From Berberis thunbergii (taxonomy: Eukaryota; Streptophyta; Magnoliopsida; Ranunculales; Berberidaceae): a DNA stretch of 64,000 bases. The notes below the pieces were generated by a model. That model was not told where the DNA came from, searched no databases, and saw nothing but the letters and a program-made list of their open reading frames with translations. The position numbers were made by a program, and so were the translations under genes. This document shows, in pieces, positions 1-11,171 of the stretch. Location: assembly GCA_003290165.1 (NCBI GenBank), contig QNQO01001156.1, positions 186,001 through 250,000 on the forward strand, given 5' to 3'. Position 1 is the stretch's first letter. Each line of letters begins with the position of its first letter.

Positions 1-1261
1 GGTATAGCCAGTATTGGAACTTGTTTTCTTGTCACGTGTATGTGACTATGTTAAAAGAATGTTTGTGCTTGCGACACACTTGTTTTTTCATTCTTTTCTG
101 AAGGAGATGGCAAAATAGATTTTGTCATGTTGTGAATATCACCTTGGTAATGTTTTATGTATATATGGTTCTTGTAAAGGGAATGTGATGTGACGTTAAT
201 TGATTTGGAAAAAAAAATAATGACTCAAATAAAATACTTGGTAAATGTTCTTTTTCCACAACTCCAGAAAAAAAAAATGTGAAAAGAAATGAAAATTTTG
301 TATACAGACTTGCTTGTATACGTGTGATATTATTATGGGTGTGCAGACTTGCTTGCATATCGGTGCACCGTTCCATGTGAGTTCGGTTGTACGTGTAGAA
401 TGCTTGTCTGTGATCGAACTTCGGGTGAGATGACATGACACTCGAGGTGGCACCCCACTTGGGTCATGTACGCTCCGAGTGGCTTCGATGGCAAGGGAGA
501 CACACTTGGGTGAGGTGTGTTCGGCACAGGAGGAGAGTGCGATTGTGGAAAAGAAGCCAAGAATTAGAAAACAAAATAAATAATTAAATTAAACCATTGA
601 ATTGAGCATGCCATGAAATTGTGTATAGATTATTTTAGCTTATACTAGGTTAGCCTTGAGGGAAGAAACTAACAGCTCATTCAACCATTGAATGAGAACT
701 ACACGTCTTCCTAAAGGTAGAAAATGTGTTTGTTTAATATTTCAATGGTAGTCTAATATGATTATGAATTGTATTGTTGTTGCATTTATGAAGGTTGATA
801 ACTCATAAATTTTATTTATTGGTAATAAATAATGCATATTTATTTATTAGGATGATAACACCATTGCCTCATTGAGGAACTACCTGATGGTGTGGTTATT
901 AATTGTTTGGTTTATTTTAATATTATCATGTGCGTATTTATTGATTTTTGGGATGAAGATTTTTCACACCGGCTTTATTGCTGACCCGAGTGAGCTTTTG
1001 CTTCTTGGGTACATTCCTTTTGGAATGTAGCCGAGTAGTCTTTCAGGTTTAGAGATTTTGAGCTGCATTACTGGAGTTCCGCTAGTGAGCTAGCCATGCA
1101 AGTCTTCTCCGGGTTAGACTTTTTATTCGTTTTAGTTGTTTAGTTGATGCTGCTATTTGTTTCTGTTATTATAGAATACTCACGTCCCGAGTTTTGGGGG
1201 AAACGGATATTCCTACGTGGTTTTTTGGGATTTTCGTTTCCTTCGAAAATCGGGGCGTGAC
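1..1261 (+). repeat. LTR copy 0, 3' part only (cut by window start)
   Basis: It matches the last 1.26 kb of the other LTRs and ends GGGGCGTGAC just before a primer-binding site. With LTR copy 3 (its counterpart in the 11693-15532 unit) it shares variants absent from the other copies, for example T at 409 and A at 1178. Confidence 0.65.
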
Positions 1262-1920
1262 CTTTTGGTATCAGAGCATTTGGTTAGCCTAGGCTGGGGT
1301 AGAGTCTAGGTGATCCTCGGAATGTGGATATGGGAACTGCCTAGAGATAAAGTGACAAGGGTGAACCTTGAACTTTTAGTATTGTTTCTTTTTCTTCGTG
1401 AATCTCGAGATGAGATTTCTGTGACTAACTTATTTTAATGTCAATAGTGGATGACATTATTTCGTGTCGTTTTCTTGTAGTAGTTTGTTATCTTGAATCT
1501 TTAGTTAACCCTTTTCGCGAATCTCGGGACGAGATTCTTTTGAGTTGTATATATTGTAACACCACTACTTTTTTTAATGACAAAAAAAAAAAAATTATGC
1601 AACTAAAAATTTAATTGAAAATTTTTATTTTAAAATCTTCTTTCGTTTGAAAAGTTGCATTTTTGAAATTAGCTTAACTTTCTTTCCTCTACCGAATCTC
1701 GGGACGAGATTCTTTTGTGTTGTATGTATTGTAACACCCCGTAATTTTCTACTTACTGAAAATATTTATATTTTTGTGTGATTGTCTTCATTAAGATATG
1801 GGCATACGTATGAGCTATTTGGTTGTCCATGTAATGTGTAGTTTGTTTATTTAAGAATTTATTTCCTGTCTACCTTTCTCTACCGAATCTCGGGACGAGA
1901 TTCTTTTGAGTTGTATATAT
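1262..1920 (+). mobile_element. Internal domain 1 of the array, with primer-binding site
   Basis: The primer-binding site TGGTATCAGAGC lies at 1266-1277, five bases after the LTR end, and is typical of plant retroelements primed by initiator Met-tRNA. The domain holds no gag or pol. It contains three copies of the palindromic motif GAATCTCGGGACGAGATTC (1519, 1694, 1885), each followed about 18 bp later by an LTR-head-like TGTAACACC or TGTAATACC. Confidence 0.65.
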
Positions 1921-2244
1921 TGTAATACCCGCCTAATTAAATAATATAAAAAATTCTTTTGTAAACCCTAATGTTGATGGGTTGTTACACAATTGTATTT
2001 GGGCTTGGTTGTGGGCTTTTAATAAACTAATAAGTAGGGTTTTTATTTTGTGAAAGTGGGTGGATGCATTCGGAAGTTCGGTGGGGGCGAGTAGCCACCC
2101 ACCTTATAAGAGAATAACCCTATTTTTCTTTCTTTTTATCTCTTTTCTCCTTCCTTCTCTTTTCTTCTACGATGGCCGACAACAAGAGAAAGCAAAAGAG
2201 AGGCTAGGGGTTTCCAATGGTCGTAGGAAGAGTTATCCTATTCT

Positions 2245-2559
2245 TGGTGGGTTGAAGATATATGTGAACTTGAGATTTACCTGTACAAGAAAGTGATGAG
2301 TGCCATCAAAGCAAAGGGGAGAACACCTGGTATCGTGATTTCAGAGGCACTTAAGGTTTATGCAATCCGATGGTTGCCAAACTCCACTGCCGCTTTGGTT
2401 TCTAATGACCATACTCTGCGGAACAGAGCTTTAATGGAAACAATCATCTGGTTGTTGCCACCTGATAAAGCTATCAGCTGTTCGTGTGGCTTCCTACTAA
2501 AATTATTGAAGGTTGTCGTTTTTGTTGAGGCAGGCTGCAAAATCAGAGTACAATCTTGA
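2245..2559 (+). pseudogene. Captured NPH3-domain gene fragment, copy 1
   Basis: The reading frame from 2245 begins WWVEDICELEIYLYKKVM and continues through EALKVYAIRWLP, NRALMETIIWLLPPDK and CGFLLKLLK before a stop at 2557-2559. This order matches the start of the NPH3 domain of plant NPH3/RPT2-like BTB proteins, which act in phototropin signalling and as adaptors of CUL3 ubiquitin ligases. Only about 100 codons survive: the BTB domain, the rest of the NPH3 domain and the C-terminus are absent. A TATA-like box and pyrimidine-rich leader lie about 100-150 bp upstream inside the LTR. The fragment stays open in all six copies, but the copies are nearly identical, so this says little about selection. 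It is a transduplicated host fragment, not a functional NPH3 gene. Confidence 0.8.
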
Positions 2560-2957
2560 GCCATTCACAACCTATTGGTTTCCTATGCATGTTATTGAAT
2601 GCTTGCTTCATGAGAAGGTGGGAGTGAGTTGTCTAGGCACTGTGAGAAGAAGGTCTGTGTGCTGCAAGATTCAGAGGAAGAAGTAAAGGGTTATTTGTGA
2701 GAGGTCTCTCTGGTCGTGATGGAGAGAAAGATGGGAGGTCAAATGGATAGATCGATTTGTGGCGATGAAGAGCAGATGAAGACGAAGTTGGATGTGAACT
2801 AGATCGTGGCTAGCGATTCTACAAGGTGGACTTATGCAGATCCATCTTGGGCTCGCATTTCAGCTCTGTTCCAGTTGTAGTTTCTTGTGCAGAAGCAGAT
2901 GATGGGGCAGCAGAAAAACTCAGAGTTGTTGCTTACTAACAATGGAAATGCTGGAAC

Positions 2958-3314
2958 ATGGAGTCCTGTGACTGTATCGAGTTGCAATGGTCTGCTGATG
3001 AGTTGTTGGTGAAATATCAGTATATATCAGACTTCTTCATTTCACTCGCCTACTTCTCCATTCCTCTGGAGCTGATTTATTTTGTGCAAAAAAAAAAAAT
3101 CTGCTTTCTTTCCATATAGATGGGTCCTCATGCAGTTTGGTGCTTTTATGGTCCTTTGTGGAGCAACCCATCTTATAATTTGTAGACTTTCTCTATGCAC
3201 TCAGAAATTCTTGCAATCGTGATGACAATTGCACCAATTTTCACTGCTGTTGTTTCATGTGCAACAGCTCTAATGCTTGTTCACATTATTCCCGATCTGT
3301 TGACGGCTGTGAAG
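2958..3314 (+). pseudogene. Captured ethylene receptor N-terminus (ETR1/ERS1-like), copy 1
   Basis: The frame from ATG 2958 reads MESCDCIE, then [20 protein letters not shown] and IPLELIYFV, the first membrane segments of plant ethylene receptors. A 12-A tract near 3090 shifts the frame; the next frame carries [14 protein letters not shown] and LCGATHLI, including the Cys and His that bind the copper cofactor in this family. A further frame change and a TAG follow near 3180, after which the match resumes ([32 protein letters not shown]). The GAF, kinase and receiver parts are missing. It is a broken fragment of about 120 codons; both frameshifts are visible in every copy. Confidence 0.82.
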
Positions 3315-4384
3315 GGCTAAATTGTGAGTGGCTGTGAGGTTGTGATGCAGAATTTCAGAAGTTTATGGAGCAGAAAGCAAAGGGTTATTGCGTGGATCCG
3401 TTGCGAAATCTTTTTACGGTTTGTGATCTCTCCTGTGAGTCTTCTTTCATTCTCTTTATGAGTTCCTCTTTTTGAAATACCCATATCTTTGTTTGTTGAT
3501 TTTGGTGTGTTTGATGTTACTGGCGATTTAGTGTGTTTAGGGGTTTGATGTTGTGATTGGTATTGTCATCTTAGGGAGGTTTGGATGGATTAAAAAGTTT
3601 GGGGCGTGACATCTCCTTATTCATCTACTATGCCTATAACCATTATCATAGATGTTCTATTATATGCAATCTTGATAGCCATTGTCATCCACGCCTACCA
3701 TTTGTTTAATGGGTATGGGTATGGATATGTATGTTGATAGTGTATGTTCTATATTGATTGTCACTGTCTAATCAATAGATGTGGTCATGATAGGTGGTTT
3801 TCAAAAGAAAAGGTGGATTTCCATAAGGATAGTCAGGTATAGCCAGTATTGGAACTTGTTTTCTTGTCACGTGTATGTGACTATGTTAAAAGAATGTTTG
3901 TGCTTGCGACACACTTGTTTTTTCATTCTTTTCTGAAGGAGATGGCAAAATAGATTTTGTCATGTTGTGAATATCACCTTGGTAATGTTTTATGTATATA
4001 TGGTTCTTGTAAAGGGAATGTGATGTGACGTTAATTGATTTGGAAAAAAAAATAATGACTCAAATAAAATACTTGGTAAATGTTCTTTTTCCACAACTCC
4101 AGAAAAAAAAATGTGAAAAGAAATGAAAATTTTGTATACAGACTTGCTTGTATACGTGTGATATTATTATGGGTATGCAGACTTGCTTGCATATCGGTGC
4201 ACCGTCCATGTGAGTTCGGTTGTACGTGTAGAATGCTTGTCAGTGATCGAACTTCGGGTGAGATGACATGACACTCGAGGTGGCACCCCACTTGGGTTAT
4301 GTACGCTCCGAGTGGCTTCGATGGCAAGGGAGACACACTTGGGTGAGGTGTGTTCGGCACAGGAGGAGAGTGCGATTGTGGAAA

Positions 4385-4556
4385 CGAAAATTCTTTGTTG
4401 CACCGGGTTTTTGACCGGTATTTTCGCCCGGTCCAAATCCTCACCATTCATTTCGCCTCGAGATATGTGACACACGTATCTCGAGGCGAAATGAATGGTG
4501 AGGATTTGGACCGGGCGAAATACTGGTCAAAAACCCGGTGCACTGTAGCAATGCTC
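4385..4556 (+). mobile_element. 172-bp palindromic (foldback) MITE with 9-bp target duplication
   Basis: This segment is absent at the same place in the other six units. It is flanked by TTGTGGAAA at 4376-4384 and 4557-4565, a 9-bp duplication that occurs once in the empty sites. Almost the whole insert is an inverted repeat: 4399-4467 pairs with 4474-4542 around a loop of about 6 bp, with few mismatches. The outer 14 bp on each side pair poorly. A 9-bp duplication is the usual footprint of Mutator-like elements, so a MULE-derived MITE is the best guess; the superfamily is inferred. Confidence 0.75.
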
Positions 4557-5275
4557 TTGTGGAAAAGAAGCCAAGAATTAGAAAACAAAATAAATAATTA
4601 AATTAGACCATTGAATTGAGCATGCCATGAAATTGTGTATAGATTATTTTAGCTTATACTAGGTTAGCCTTGAGGGAAGAAACTAACAGCTCATTCAACC
4701 ATTGAATGAGAACTACACGTCTTCCTAAAGGTAGAAAAATGTGTTTGTTTAATATTTCAATGGTAGTCTAATATGATTATGAATTGTATTGTTGTTGCAT
4801 TTATGAAGGTTGATAACTCATAAATTTATTTATTGGTAATAATAATGCATATTTATTTATTAGGATGATAACACCATTGCCTCATTGAGGAACTACCTGA
4901 TGGTGTGGTTATTAATTGTTTGGTTTATTTTAATATTATCATGTGCGTATTTATTGATTTTTGGGATGAAGATTTTTCACACCGGCTTTATTGCTAACCC
5001 GAGTGAGCTTTTGCTTCTTGGGTACATTCCTTTTGGAATGTAGCCGAGTAGTCTTTCAGGTTTAGAGATTTTGAGCTGCATTACTGGAGTTCCGCTAGTG
5101 AGCTAGCCATGCAAGTCTTCTCCGGGTTAGACTTTTTTATTCGTTTTAGTTGTTTAGTTGATGCTGCTATTTGTTTCTGTTATTATAGAATTCTCACGTC
5201 CCGAGTTTTGGGGGAAACGGATATTCCTACGTGGCTTTTTGGGATTTTCGTTTCCTTCGAAAATCGGGGCGTGAC

Positions 5276-5935
5276 CTTTTGGTATTAGAGCATTTGGTCA
5301 GCCTAGGCTGGGGTAGAGTCTAGGTGATCCTCGGAATGTGGATATGGGAACTGCCTAGAGATAAAGTGACAAGGGTGAACCTTGAACTTTTAGTATTGTT
5401 TCTTTTTCTTCGTGAATCTCGAGATGAGATTTCTGTGACTAACTTATTTTAATGTCAATAGTGGATGACATTATTTCGTGTCGTTTTCTTGTAGTAGTTT
5501 GTTATCTTGAATCTTTAGTTAACCCTTTTCGCGAATCTCGGGACGAGATTCTTTTGAGTTGTATATATTGTAACACCACTACTTTTTTTAATGACAAAAA
5601 AAAAAAAATTATGCAACTAAAAATTTAATTGAAAATTTTTATTTTAAAATCTTCTTTCGTTTGAAAAGTTGCATTTTTGAAATTAGCTTAACTTTCTTTC
5701 CTCTACCGATTCTCGGGACGAGATTCTTTTGTGTTGTATGTATTGTAACACCCCGTAATTTTTCTACTTACTGAAAATATTTATATTTTTGTGTGATTGT
5801 CTTCATTAAGATATGGGCATACGTATGAGCTATTTGGTTGTCCATGTAATGTGTAGTTTGTTTATTTAAGAATTTATTTCCTGTCTACCTTTCTCTACCG
5901 AATCTCGGGACGAGATTCTTTTGAGTTGTATATAT
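5276..5935 (+). mobile_element. Internal domain 2 of the array
   Basis: Same structure as internal domain 1. The primer-binding site at 5280-5291 carries a C-to-T change (TGGTATTAGAGC), and one of the three palindromic motifs has lost a base (CCGATTCTCGGGACG near 5706). Confidence 0.62.
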
Positions 5936-6121
5936 TGTAATACCCGCCTAATTAAATAAATATAAAAAATTTCTTTTGTAAACCCTAATGTTGATGGGTT
6001 GTTACACAATTGTATTTGGGCTTGGTTGTGGGCTTTTAATAAACTAATAAGTAGGGTTTATATTTTGTGAAAGTGGGTGGATGCATTCGGAAGTTCGGTG
6101 GGGGCGAGTAGCCACCCACCT

Positions 6122-6128
6122 TATAAAG
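6122..6128 (+). promoter_or_regulatory. Probable LTR promoter TATA box
   Basis: TATAAAG lies about 190 bp into the LTR, followed by a pyrimidine-rich tract (CTTTCTTTTTATCTC) like a plant transcript leader. The same box is at 9961 (first base 9960), 13802, 17640 and 21477; copy 1 has lost one A (2105). Promoter function is inferred from position and motif. Confidence 0.45.
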
Positions 6129-6262
6129 AGAATAACCCTATTTTTCTTTCTTTTTATCTCTTTTCTCCTTCCTTCTCTTTTCTTCTACGATGGCCGACAA
6201 CAAGAGAAAGCAAAAGAGAGGCTAGGGGTTTCCAATGGTCGTAGGAAGAGTTATCCTATTCT

Positions 6263-6577
6263 TGGTGGGTTGAAGATATATGTGAACTTGAGATTTACCT
6301 GTACAAGAAAGTGATGAGTGCCATCAAAGCAAAGGGGAGAACACCTGGTATCGTGATTTCAGAGGCACTTAAGGTTTATGCAATCCGATGGTTGCCAAAC
6401 TCCACTGCTGCTTTGGTTTCTAATGACCATACTCTTCGGAACAGAGCTTTAATGGAAACAATCATCTGGTTGTTGCCACCTGATAAAGCTATCAGCTGTT
6501 CGTGTGGCTTCCTACTAAAATTATTGAAGGTTGTCGTTTTTGTTGAGGCAGGCTGCAAAATCAGAGTACAATCTTGA
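6263..6577 (+). pseudogene. Captured NPH3-domain gene fragment, copy 2
   Basis: Same fragment as at 2245-2559, encoding the same protein (NRALMETII) with silent changes such as CTGCGG to CTTCGG near 6435. Confidence 0.78.
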
Positions 6578-6975
6578 GCCATTCACAACCTATTGGTTTC
6601 CTATGCATGTTATTGAATGCTTGCTTCATGAGAAGGTGGCAGTGAGTTGTCTAGGCACTGTGAGAAGAAGGTCTGTGTGCTGCAAGATTCAGAGGAAGAA
6701 GTAAAGGGTTATTTGTGAGAGGTCTCTCTGGTCGTGATGGAGAGAAAGATGGGAGGTCAAATGGATAGATCGATTTGTGGCGATGAAGAGCAGATGAAGA
6801 CGAAGTTGGATGTGAACTAGATCGTGGCTAGCGATTCTACAAGGTGGACTTATGCAGATCCATCTTGGGCTCGCATTTCAGCTCTGTTCCAGTTGTAGTT
6901 TCTTGTGCAGAAGCAGATGATGGGGCAGCAGAAAAACTCAGAGTTGTTGCTTACTAACAATGGAAATGCTGGAAC

Positions 6976-7332
6976 ATGGAGTCCTGTGACTGTATCGAGT
7001 TGCAATGGTCTGCTGATGAGTTGTTGGTGAAATATCAGTATATATCAGACTTCTTCATTTCACTCGCCTACTTCTCCATTCCTCTGGAGCTGATTTATTT
7101 TGTGCAAAAAAAAAAAATCTGCTTTCTTTCCATATAGATGGGTCCTCATGCAGTTTGGTGCTTTTATGGTCCTTTGTGGAGCAACCCATCTTATAATTTG
7201 TAGACTTTCTCTATGCACTCAGAAATTCTTGCAATCGTGATGACAATTGCACCAATTTTCACTGCTGTTGTTTCATGTGCAACAGCTCTAATGCTTGTTC
7301 ACATTATTCCCGATCTGTTGACGGCTGTGAAG
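6976..7332 (+). pseudogene. Captured ethylene receptor N-terminus, copy 2
   Basis: Same broken ETR1/ERS1-like fragment as at 2958-3314, with the A-tract frameshift and the LCGATHLI copper-site motif retained. Confidence 0.8.
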
Positions 7333-9114
7333 GGCTAAATTGTGAGTGGCTGTGAGGTTGTGATGCAGAATTTCAGAAGTTTATGGAGCAGAAAGCAAAG
7401 GGTTATTGCGTGGATCCGTTGCGAAATCTTTTTACGGTTTGTGATCTCTCCTGTGAGTCTTCTTTCATTCTCTTTATGAGTTCCTCTTTTTGAAATACCC
7501 ATATCTTTGTTTGTTGATTTTGGTGTGTTTGATGTTACTGGCGATTTAGTGTGTTTAGGGGTTTGATGTTGTGATTGGTATTGTCATCTTAGGGAGGTTT
7601 GGATGGATTAAAAAGTTTGGGGCGTGACATCTCCTTATTCATCTACTATGCCTATAACCATTGTCATAGATGTTCTATTATATGCAATCTTGATAGCCAT
7701 TGTCATCCATGCCTACCATTTGTTTAATGGGTATGGGTATGGATATGTATGTTGATAGTGTATGTTCTATATTGATTGTCACTGTCTAATCAATAGATGT
7801 GGTCATGATAGGTGGTTTTCAAAAGAAAAGGTGGATTTCCATAAGGATAGTCAGGTATAGCCAGTATTGGAACTTGTTTTCTTGTCACGTGTATGTGACT
7901 ATGTTAAAAGAATGTTTGTGCTTGCGACACACTTGTTTTTTCATTCTTTTCTGAAGGAGATGGCAAAATAGATTTTGTCATGTTGTGAATATCACCTTGG
8001 TAATGTTTTATGTATATATGGTTCTTGTAAAGGGAATGTGATGTGACGTTAATTGATTTGGAAAAAAAAATAATGACTCAAATAAAATACTTGGTAAATG
8101 TTCTTTTTCCACAACTCCAGAAAAAAAAATGTGAAAAGAAATGAAAATTTTGTATACAGACTTGCTTGTATACGTGTGATATTATTATGGGTATGCAGAC
8201 TTGTTTGCATATCGGTGCACCGTTCCATGTGAGTTCGGTTGTACGTGTAGAATGCTTGTCAGTGATCGAACTTCGGGTGAGATGACATGACACTCGAGGT
8301 GGCACCCCACTTGGGTCATGTACGCTCCGAGTGGCTTCGATGGCAAGGGAGACACACTTGGGTGAGGTGTGTTCGGCACAGGAGGAGAGTGCGATTGTGG
8401 AAAAGAAGCCAAGAATTAGAAAACAAAATAAATAATTAAATTAAACCATTGAATTGAGCATGCCATGAAATTGTGTATAGATTATTTTAGCTTATACTAG
8501 GTTAGCCTTGAGGGAAGAAACTAACAGCTCATTCAACCATTGAATGAGAACTACACGTCTTCCTAAAGGTAGAAAAATGTGTTTGTTTAATATTTCAATG
8601 GTAGTCTAATATGATTATGAATTGTATTGTTGTTGCATTTATGAAGGTTGATAACTCATAAATTTTATTTATTGGTAATAAATAATGCATATTTATTTAT
8701 TAGGATGATAACACCATTGCCTCATTGAGGAACTACCTGATGGTGTGGTTATTAATTGTTTGGTTTATTTTAATATTATCATGTGCGTATTTATTGATTT
8801 TTGGGATGAAGATTTTTCACACCGGCTTTATTGCTGACCCGAGTGAGCTTTTGCTTCTTGGGTACATTCCTTTTGGAATGTAGCCGAGTAGTCTTTCAGG
8901 TTTAGAGATTTTGAGCTGCATTACTGGAGTTCCGCTAGTGAGCTAGCCATGCAAGTCTTCTCCGGGTTAGACTTTTTATTCGTTTTAGTTGTTTAGTTGA
9001 TGCTGCTATTTGTTTCTGTTATTATAGAATTCTCACGTCCCGAGTTTTGGGGGAAACGGATATTCCTACGTGGCTTTTTGGGATATTCGTTTCCTTCGAA
9101 AATCGGGGCGTGAC

Positions 9115-9774
9115 CTTTTGGTATCAGAGCATTTGGTTAGCCTAGGCTGGGGTAGAGTCTAGGTGATCCTCGGAATGTGGATATGGGAACTGCCTAGAGA
9201 TAAAGTGACAAGGGTGAACCTTGAACTTTTAGTATTGTTTCTTTTTCTTCGTGAATCTCGAGATGAGATTTCTGTGACTAACTTATTTTAATGTCAATAG
9301 TGGATGACATTATTTCGTGTCGTTTTCTTGTAGTAGTTTGTTATCTTGAATCTTTAGTTAACCCTTTTCGCGAATCTCGGGACGAGATTCTTTTGAGTTG
9401 TATATATTGTAACACCACTACTTTTTTTAATGACAAAAAAAAAAAAATTATGCAACTAAAAATTTAATTGAAAATTTTTATTTTAAAATCTTCTTTCGTT
9501 TGAAAAGTTGCATTTTTGAAATTAGCTTAACTTTATTTCCTCTACCGAATCTCGGGACGAGATTCTTTTGTGTTGTATGTATTGTAACACCCCGTAATTT
9601 TTCTACTTACTGAAAATATTTATATTTTTGTGTGATTGTCTTCATTAAGATATGGGCATACGTATCAGCTATTTGGTTGTCCATGTAATGTGTAGTTTGT
9701 TTATTTAAGAATTTATTTCCTGTCTACCTTTCTCTACCGAATCTTGGGACGAGATTCTTTTGAGTTGTATATAT
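9115..9774 (+). mobile_element. Internal domain 3 of the array
   Basis: 660 bp with the primer-binding site at 9119-9130 and three palindromic motifs, the last changed to GAATCTTGGGACGAGATTC. Confidence 0.62.
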
Positions 9775-10101
9775 TGTAATACCCGCCTAATTAAATAAAT
9801 ATAAAAAATTTCTTTTGTAAACCCTAATGTTGATGGGTTGTTACACAATTGTATTTGGGCTTGGTTGTGGGCTTTTAATAAACTAATAAGTAGGGGTTTT
9901 ATTTTGTGAAAGTGGGTGGATGCATTCGGAAGTTCGGTGGGGGCGAGTAGCCACCCACCTTATAAAGAGAATAACCCTATTTTTCTTTCTTTTTATCTCT
10001 TTTCTCCTTCCTTCTCTTTTCTTCTACGATGGCCGACAACAAGAGAAAACAAAAGAGAGGCTAGGGGTTTCCAATGGTCGTAGGAAGAGTTATCCTATTC
10101 T

Positions 10102-10416
10102 TGGTGGGTTGAAGATATATGTGAACTTGAGATTTACCTGTACAAGAAAGTGATGAGTGCCATCAAAGCAAAGGGGAGAACACCTGGTATCGTGATTTTA
10201 GAGGCACTTAAGGTTTATGCAATCCGATGGTTGCCAAACTCCACTGCTGCTTTGGTTTCTAATGACCATACTCTGCGGAACAGAGCTTTAGTGGAAACAA
10301 TCATCTGGTTGTTGCCACCTGATAAAGCTATCAGCTGTTCGTGTGGCTTCCTACTAAAATTATTGAAGGTTGTCGTTTTTGTTGAGGCAGGCTGCAAAAT
10401 CCGAGTACAATCTTGA
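10102..10416 (+). pseudogene. Captured NPH3-domain gene fragment, copy 3
   Basis: Same fragment with replacement changes: GIVILEAL instead of GIVISEAL, and NRALVETII instead of NRALMETII. The frame is still open to the TGA at 10414. Confidence 0.78.
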
Positions 10417-10814
10417 GCCATTCACAACCTATTGGTTTCCTATGCATGTTATTGAATGCTTGCTTCATGAGAAGGTGGCAGTGAGTTGTCTAGGCACTGT
10501 AAGAAGAAGGTCTGTGTGCTGCAAGATTCAGAGGAAGAAGTAAAGGGTTATTTGTGAGAGGTCTCTCTGGTCGTGATGGAGAGAAAGATGGGAGGTCAAA
10601 TGGATAGATCGATTTGTGGCGATGAAGAGCAGATGAAGACGAAGTTGGATGTGAACTAGATCGTGGCTAGCGATTCTACAAGGTGGACTTATGCAGATCC
10701 ATCTTGGACTCACATTTCAGCTCTGTTCCAGTTGTAGTTTCTTGTGCAGAAGCAGATGATGGGGCAGCAGAAAAACTCAGAGTTGTTGCTTACTAACAAT
10801 GGAAATGCTGGAAC

Positions 10815-11171
10815 ATGGAGTCCTGTGACTGTATCGAGTTGCAATGGTCTGCTGATGAGTTGTTGGTGAAATATCAGTATATATCAGACTTCTTCATTTC
10901 ACTCGCCTACTTCTCCATTCCTCTGGAGCTGATTTATTTTGTGCAAAAAAAAAAAATTTGCTTTCTTTCCATATAGATGGGTCCTCATGCAGTTTGGTGC
11001 TTTTATGGTCCTTTGTGGAGCAACCCATCTTATAATTTGTAGACTTTCTCTATGCACTCAGAAATTCTTGCAATCGTGATGACAATTGCACCAATTTTCA
11101 CTGCTGTTGTTTCATGTGCAACAGCTCTAATGCTTGTTCACATTATTCCCGATCTGTTGACGGCTGTGAAG
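10815..11171 (+). pseudogene. Captured ethylene receptor N-terminus, copy 3
   Basis: Same broken fragment as at 2958-3314. The base after the A tract differs (AAATTTGC instead of AAATCTGC). Confidence 0.8.

Larger units (their letters stand above)
1921..5275 (+). repeat. LTR copy 1, carrying a MITE
   Basis: It starts TGTAATACCC after the third palindromic motif and ends GGGGCGTGAC before a primer-binding site (5280-5291, here TGGTATTAGAGC with one change). The length is 3,355 bp, or about 3,174 bp without the MITE and its duplicated target. It holds the NPH3-like and ethylene-receptor fragments. The start could instead be one of two earlier TGTAACACC heads. Confidence 0.65.
5936..9114 (+). 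repeat. LTR copy 2
   Basis: Full-length LTR of 3,179 bp, from TGTAATACCC to GGGGCGTGAC, without the MITE. A primer-binding site follows at 9119-9130. Confidence 0.65.

Noticed and set aside
155..560. Minus-strand open frames (75-138 codons) repeated at the start of each unit
   Set aside because: They lie in LTR sequence, are low in complexity and change length with single-base indels; no family resemblance.
2060..2296. A 78-codon open frame repeated in every array unit
   Set aside because: It overlaps the LTR leader and the NPH3 fragment in another frame, varies in its N-terminus between units through homopolymer slips, and resembles nothing known.
3598..3611. LTR end at the first GGGGCGTGACA, making a 1.69-kb LTR
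   Set aside because: It is followed by no primer-binding site, and the array's right edge falls at the other GGGGCGTGACA (24469). It may be an older nested LTR end.
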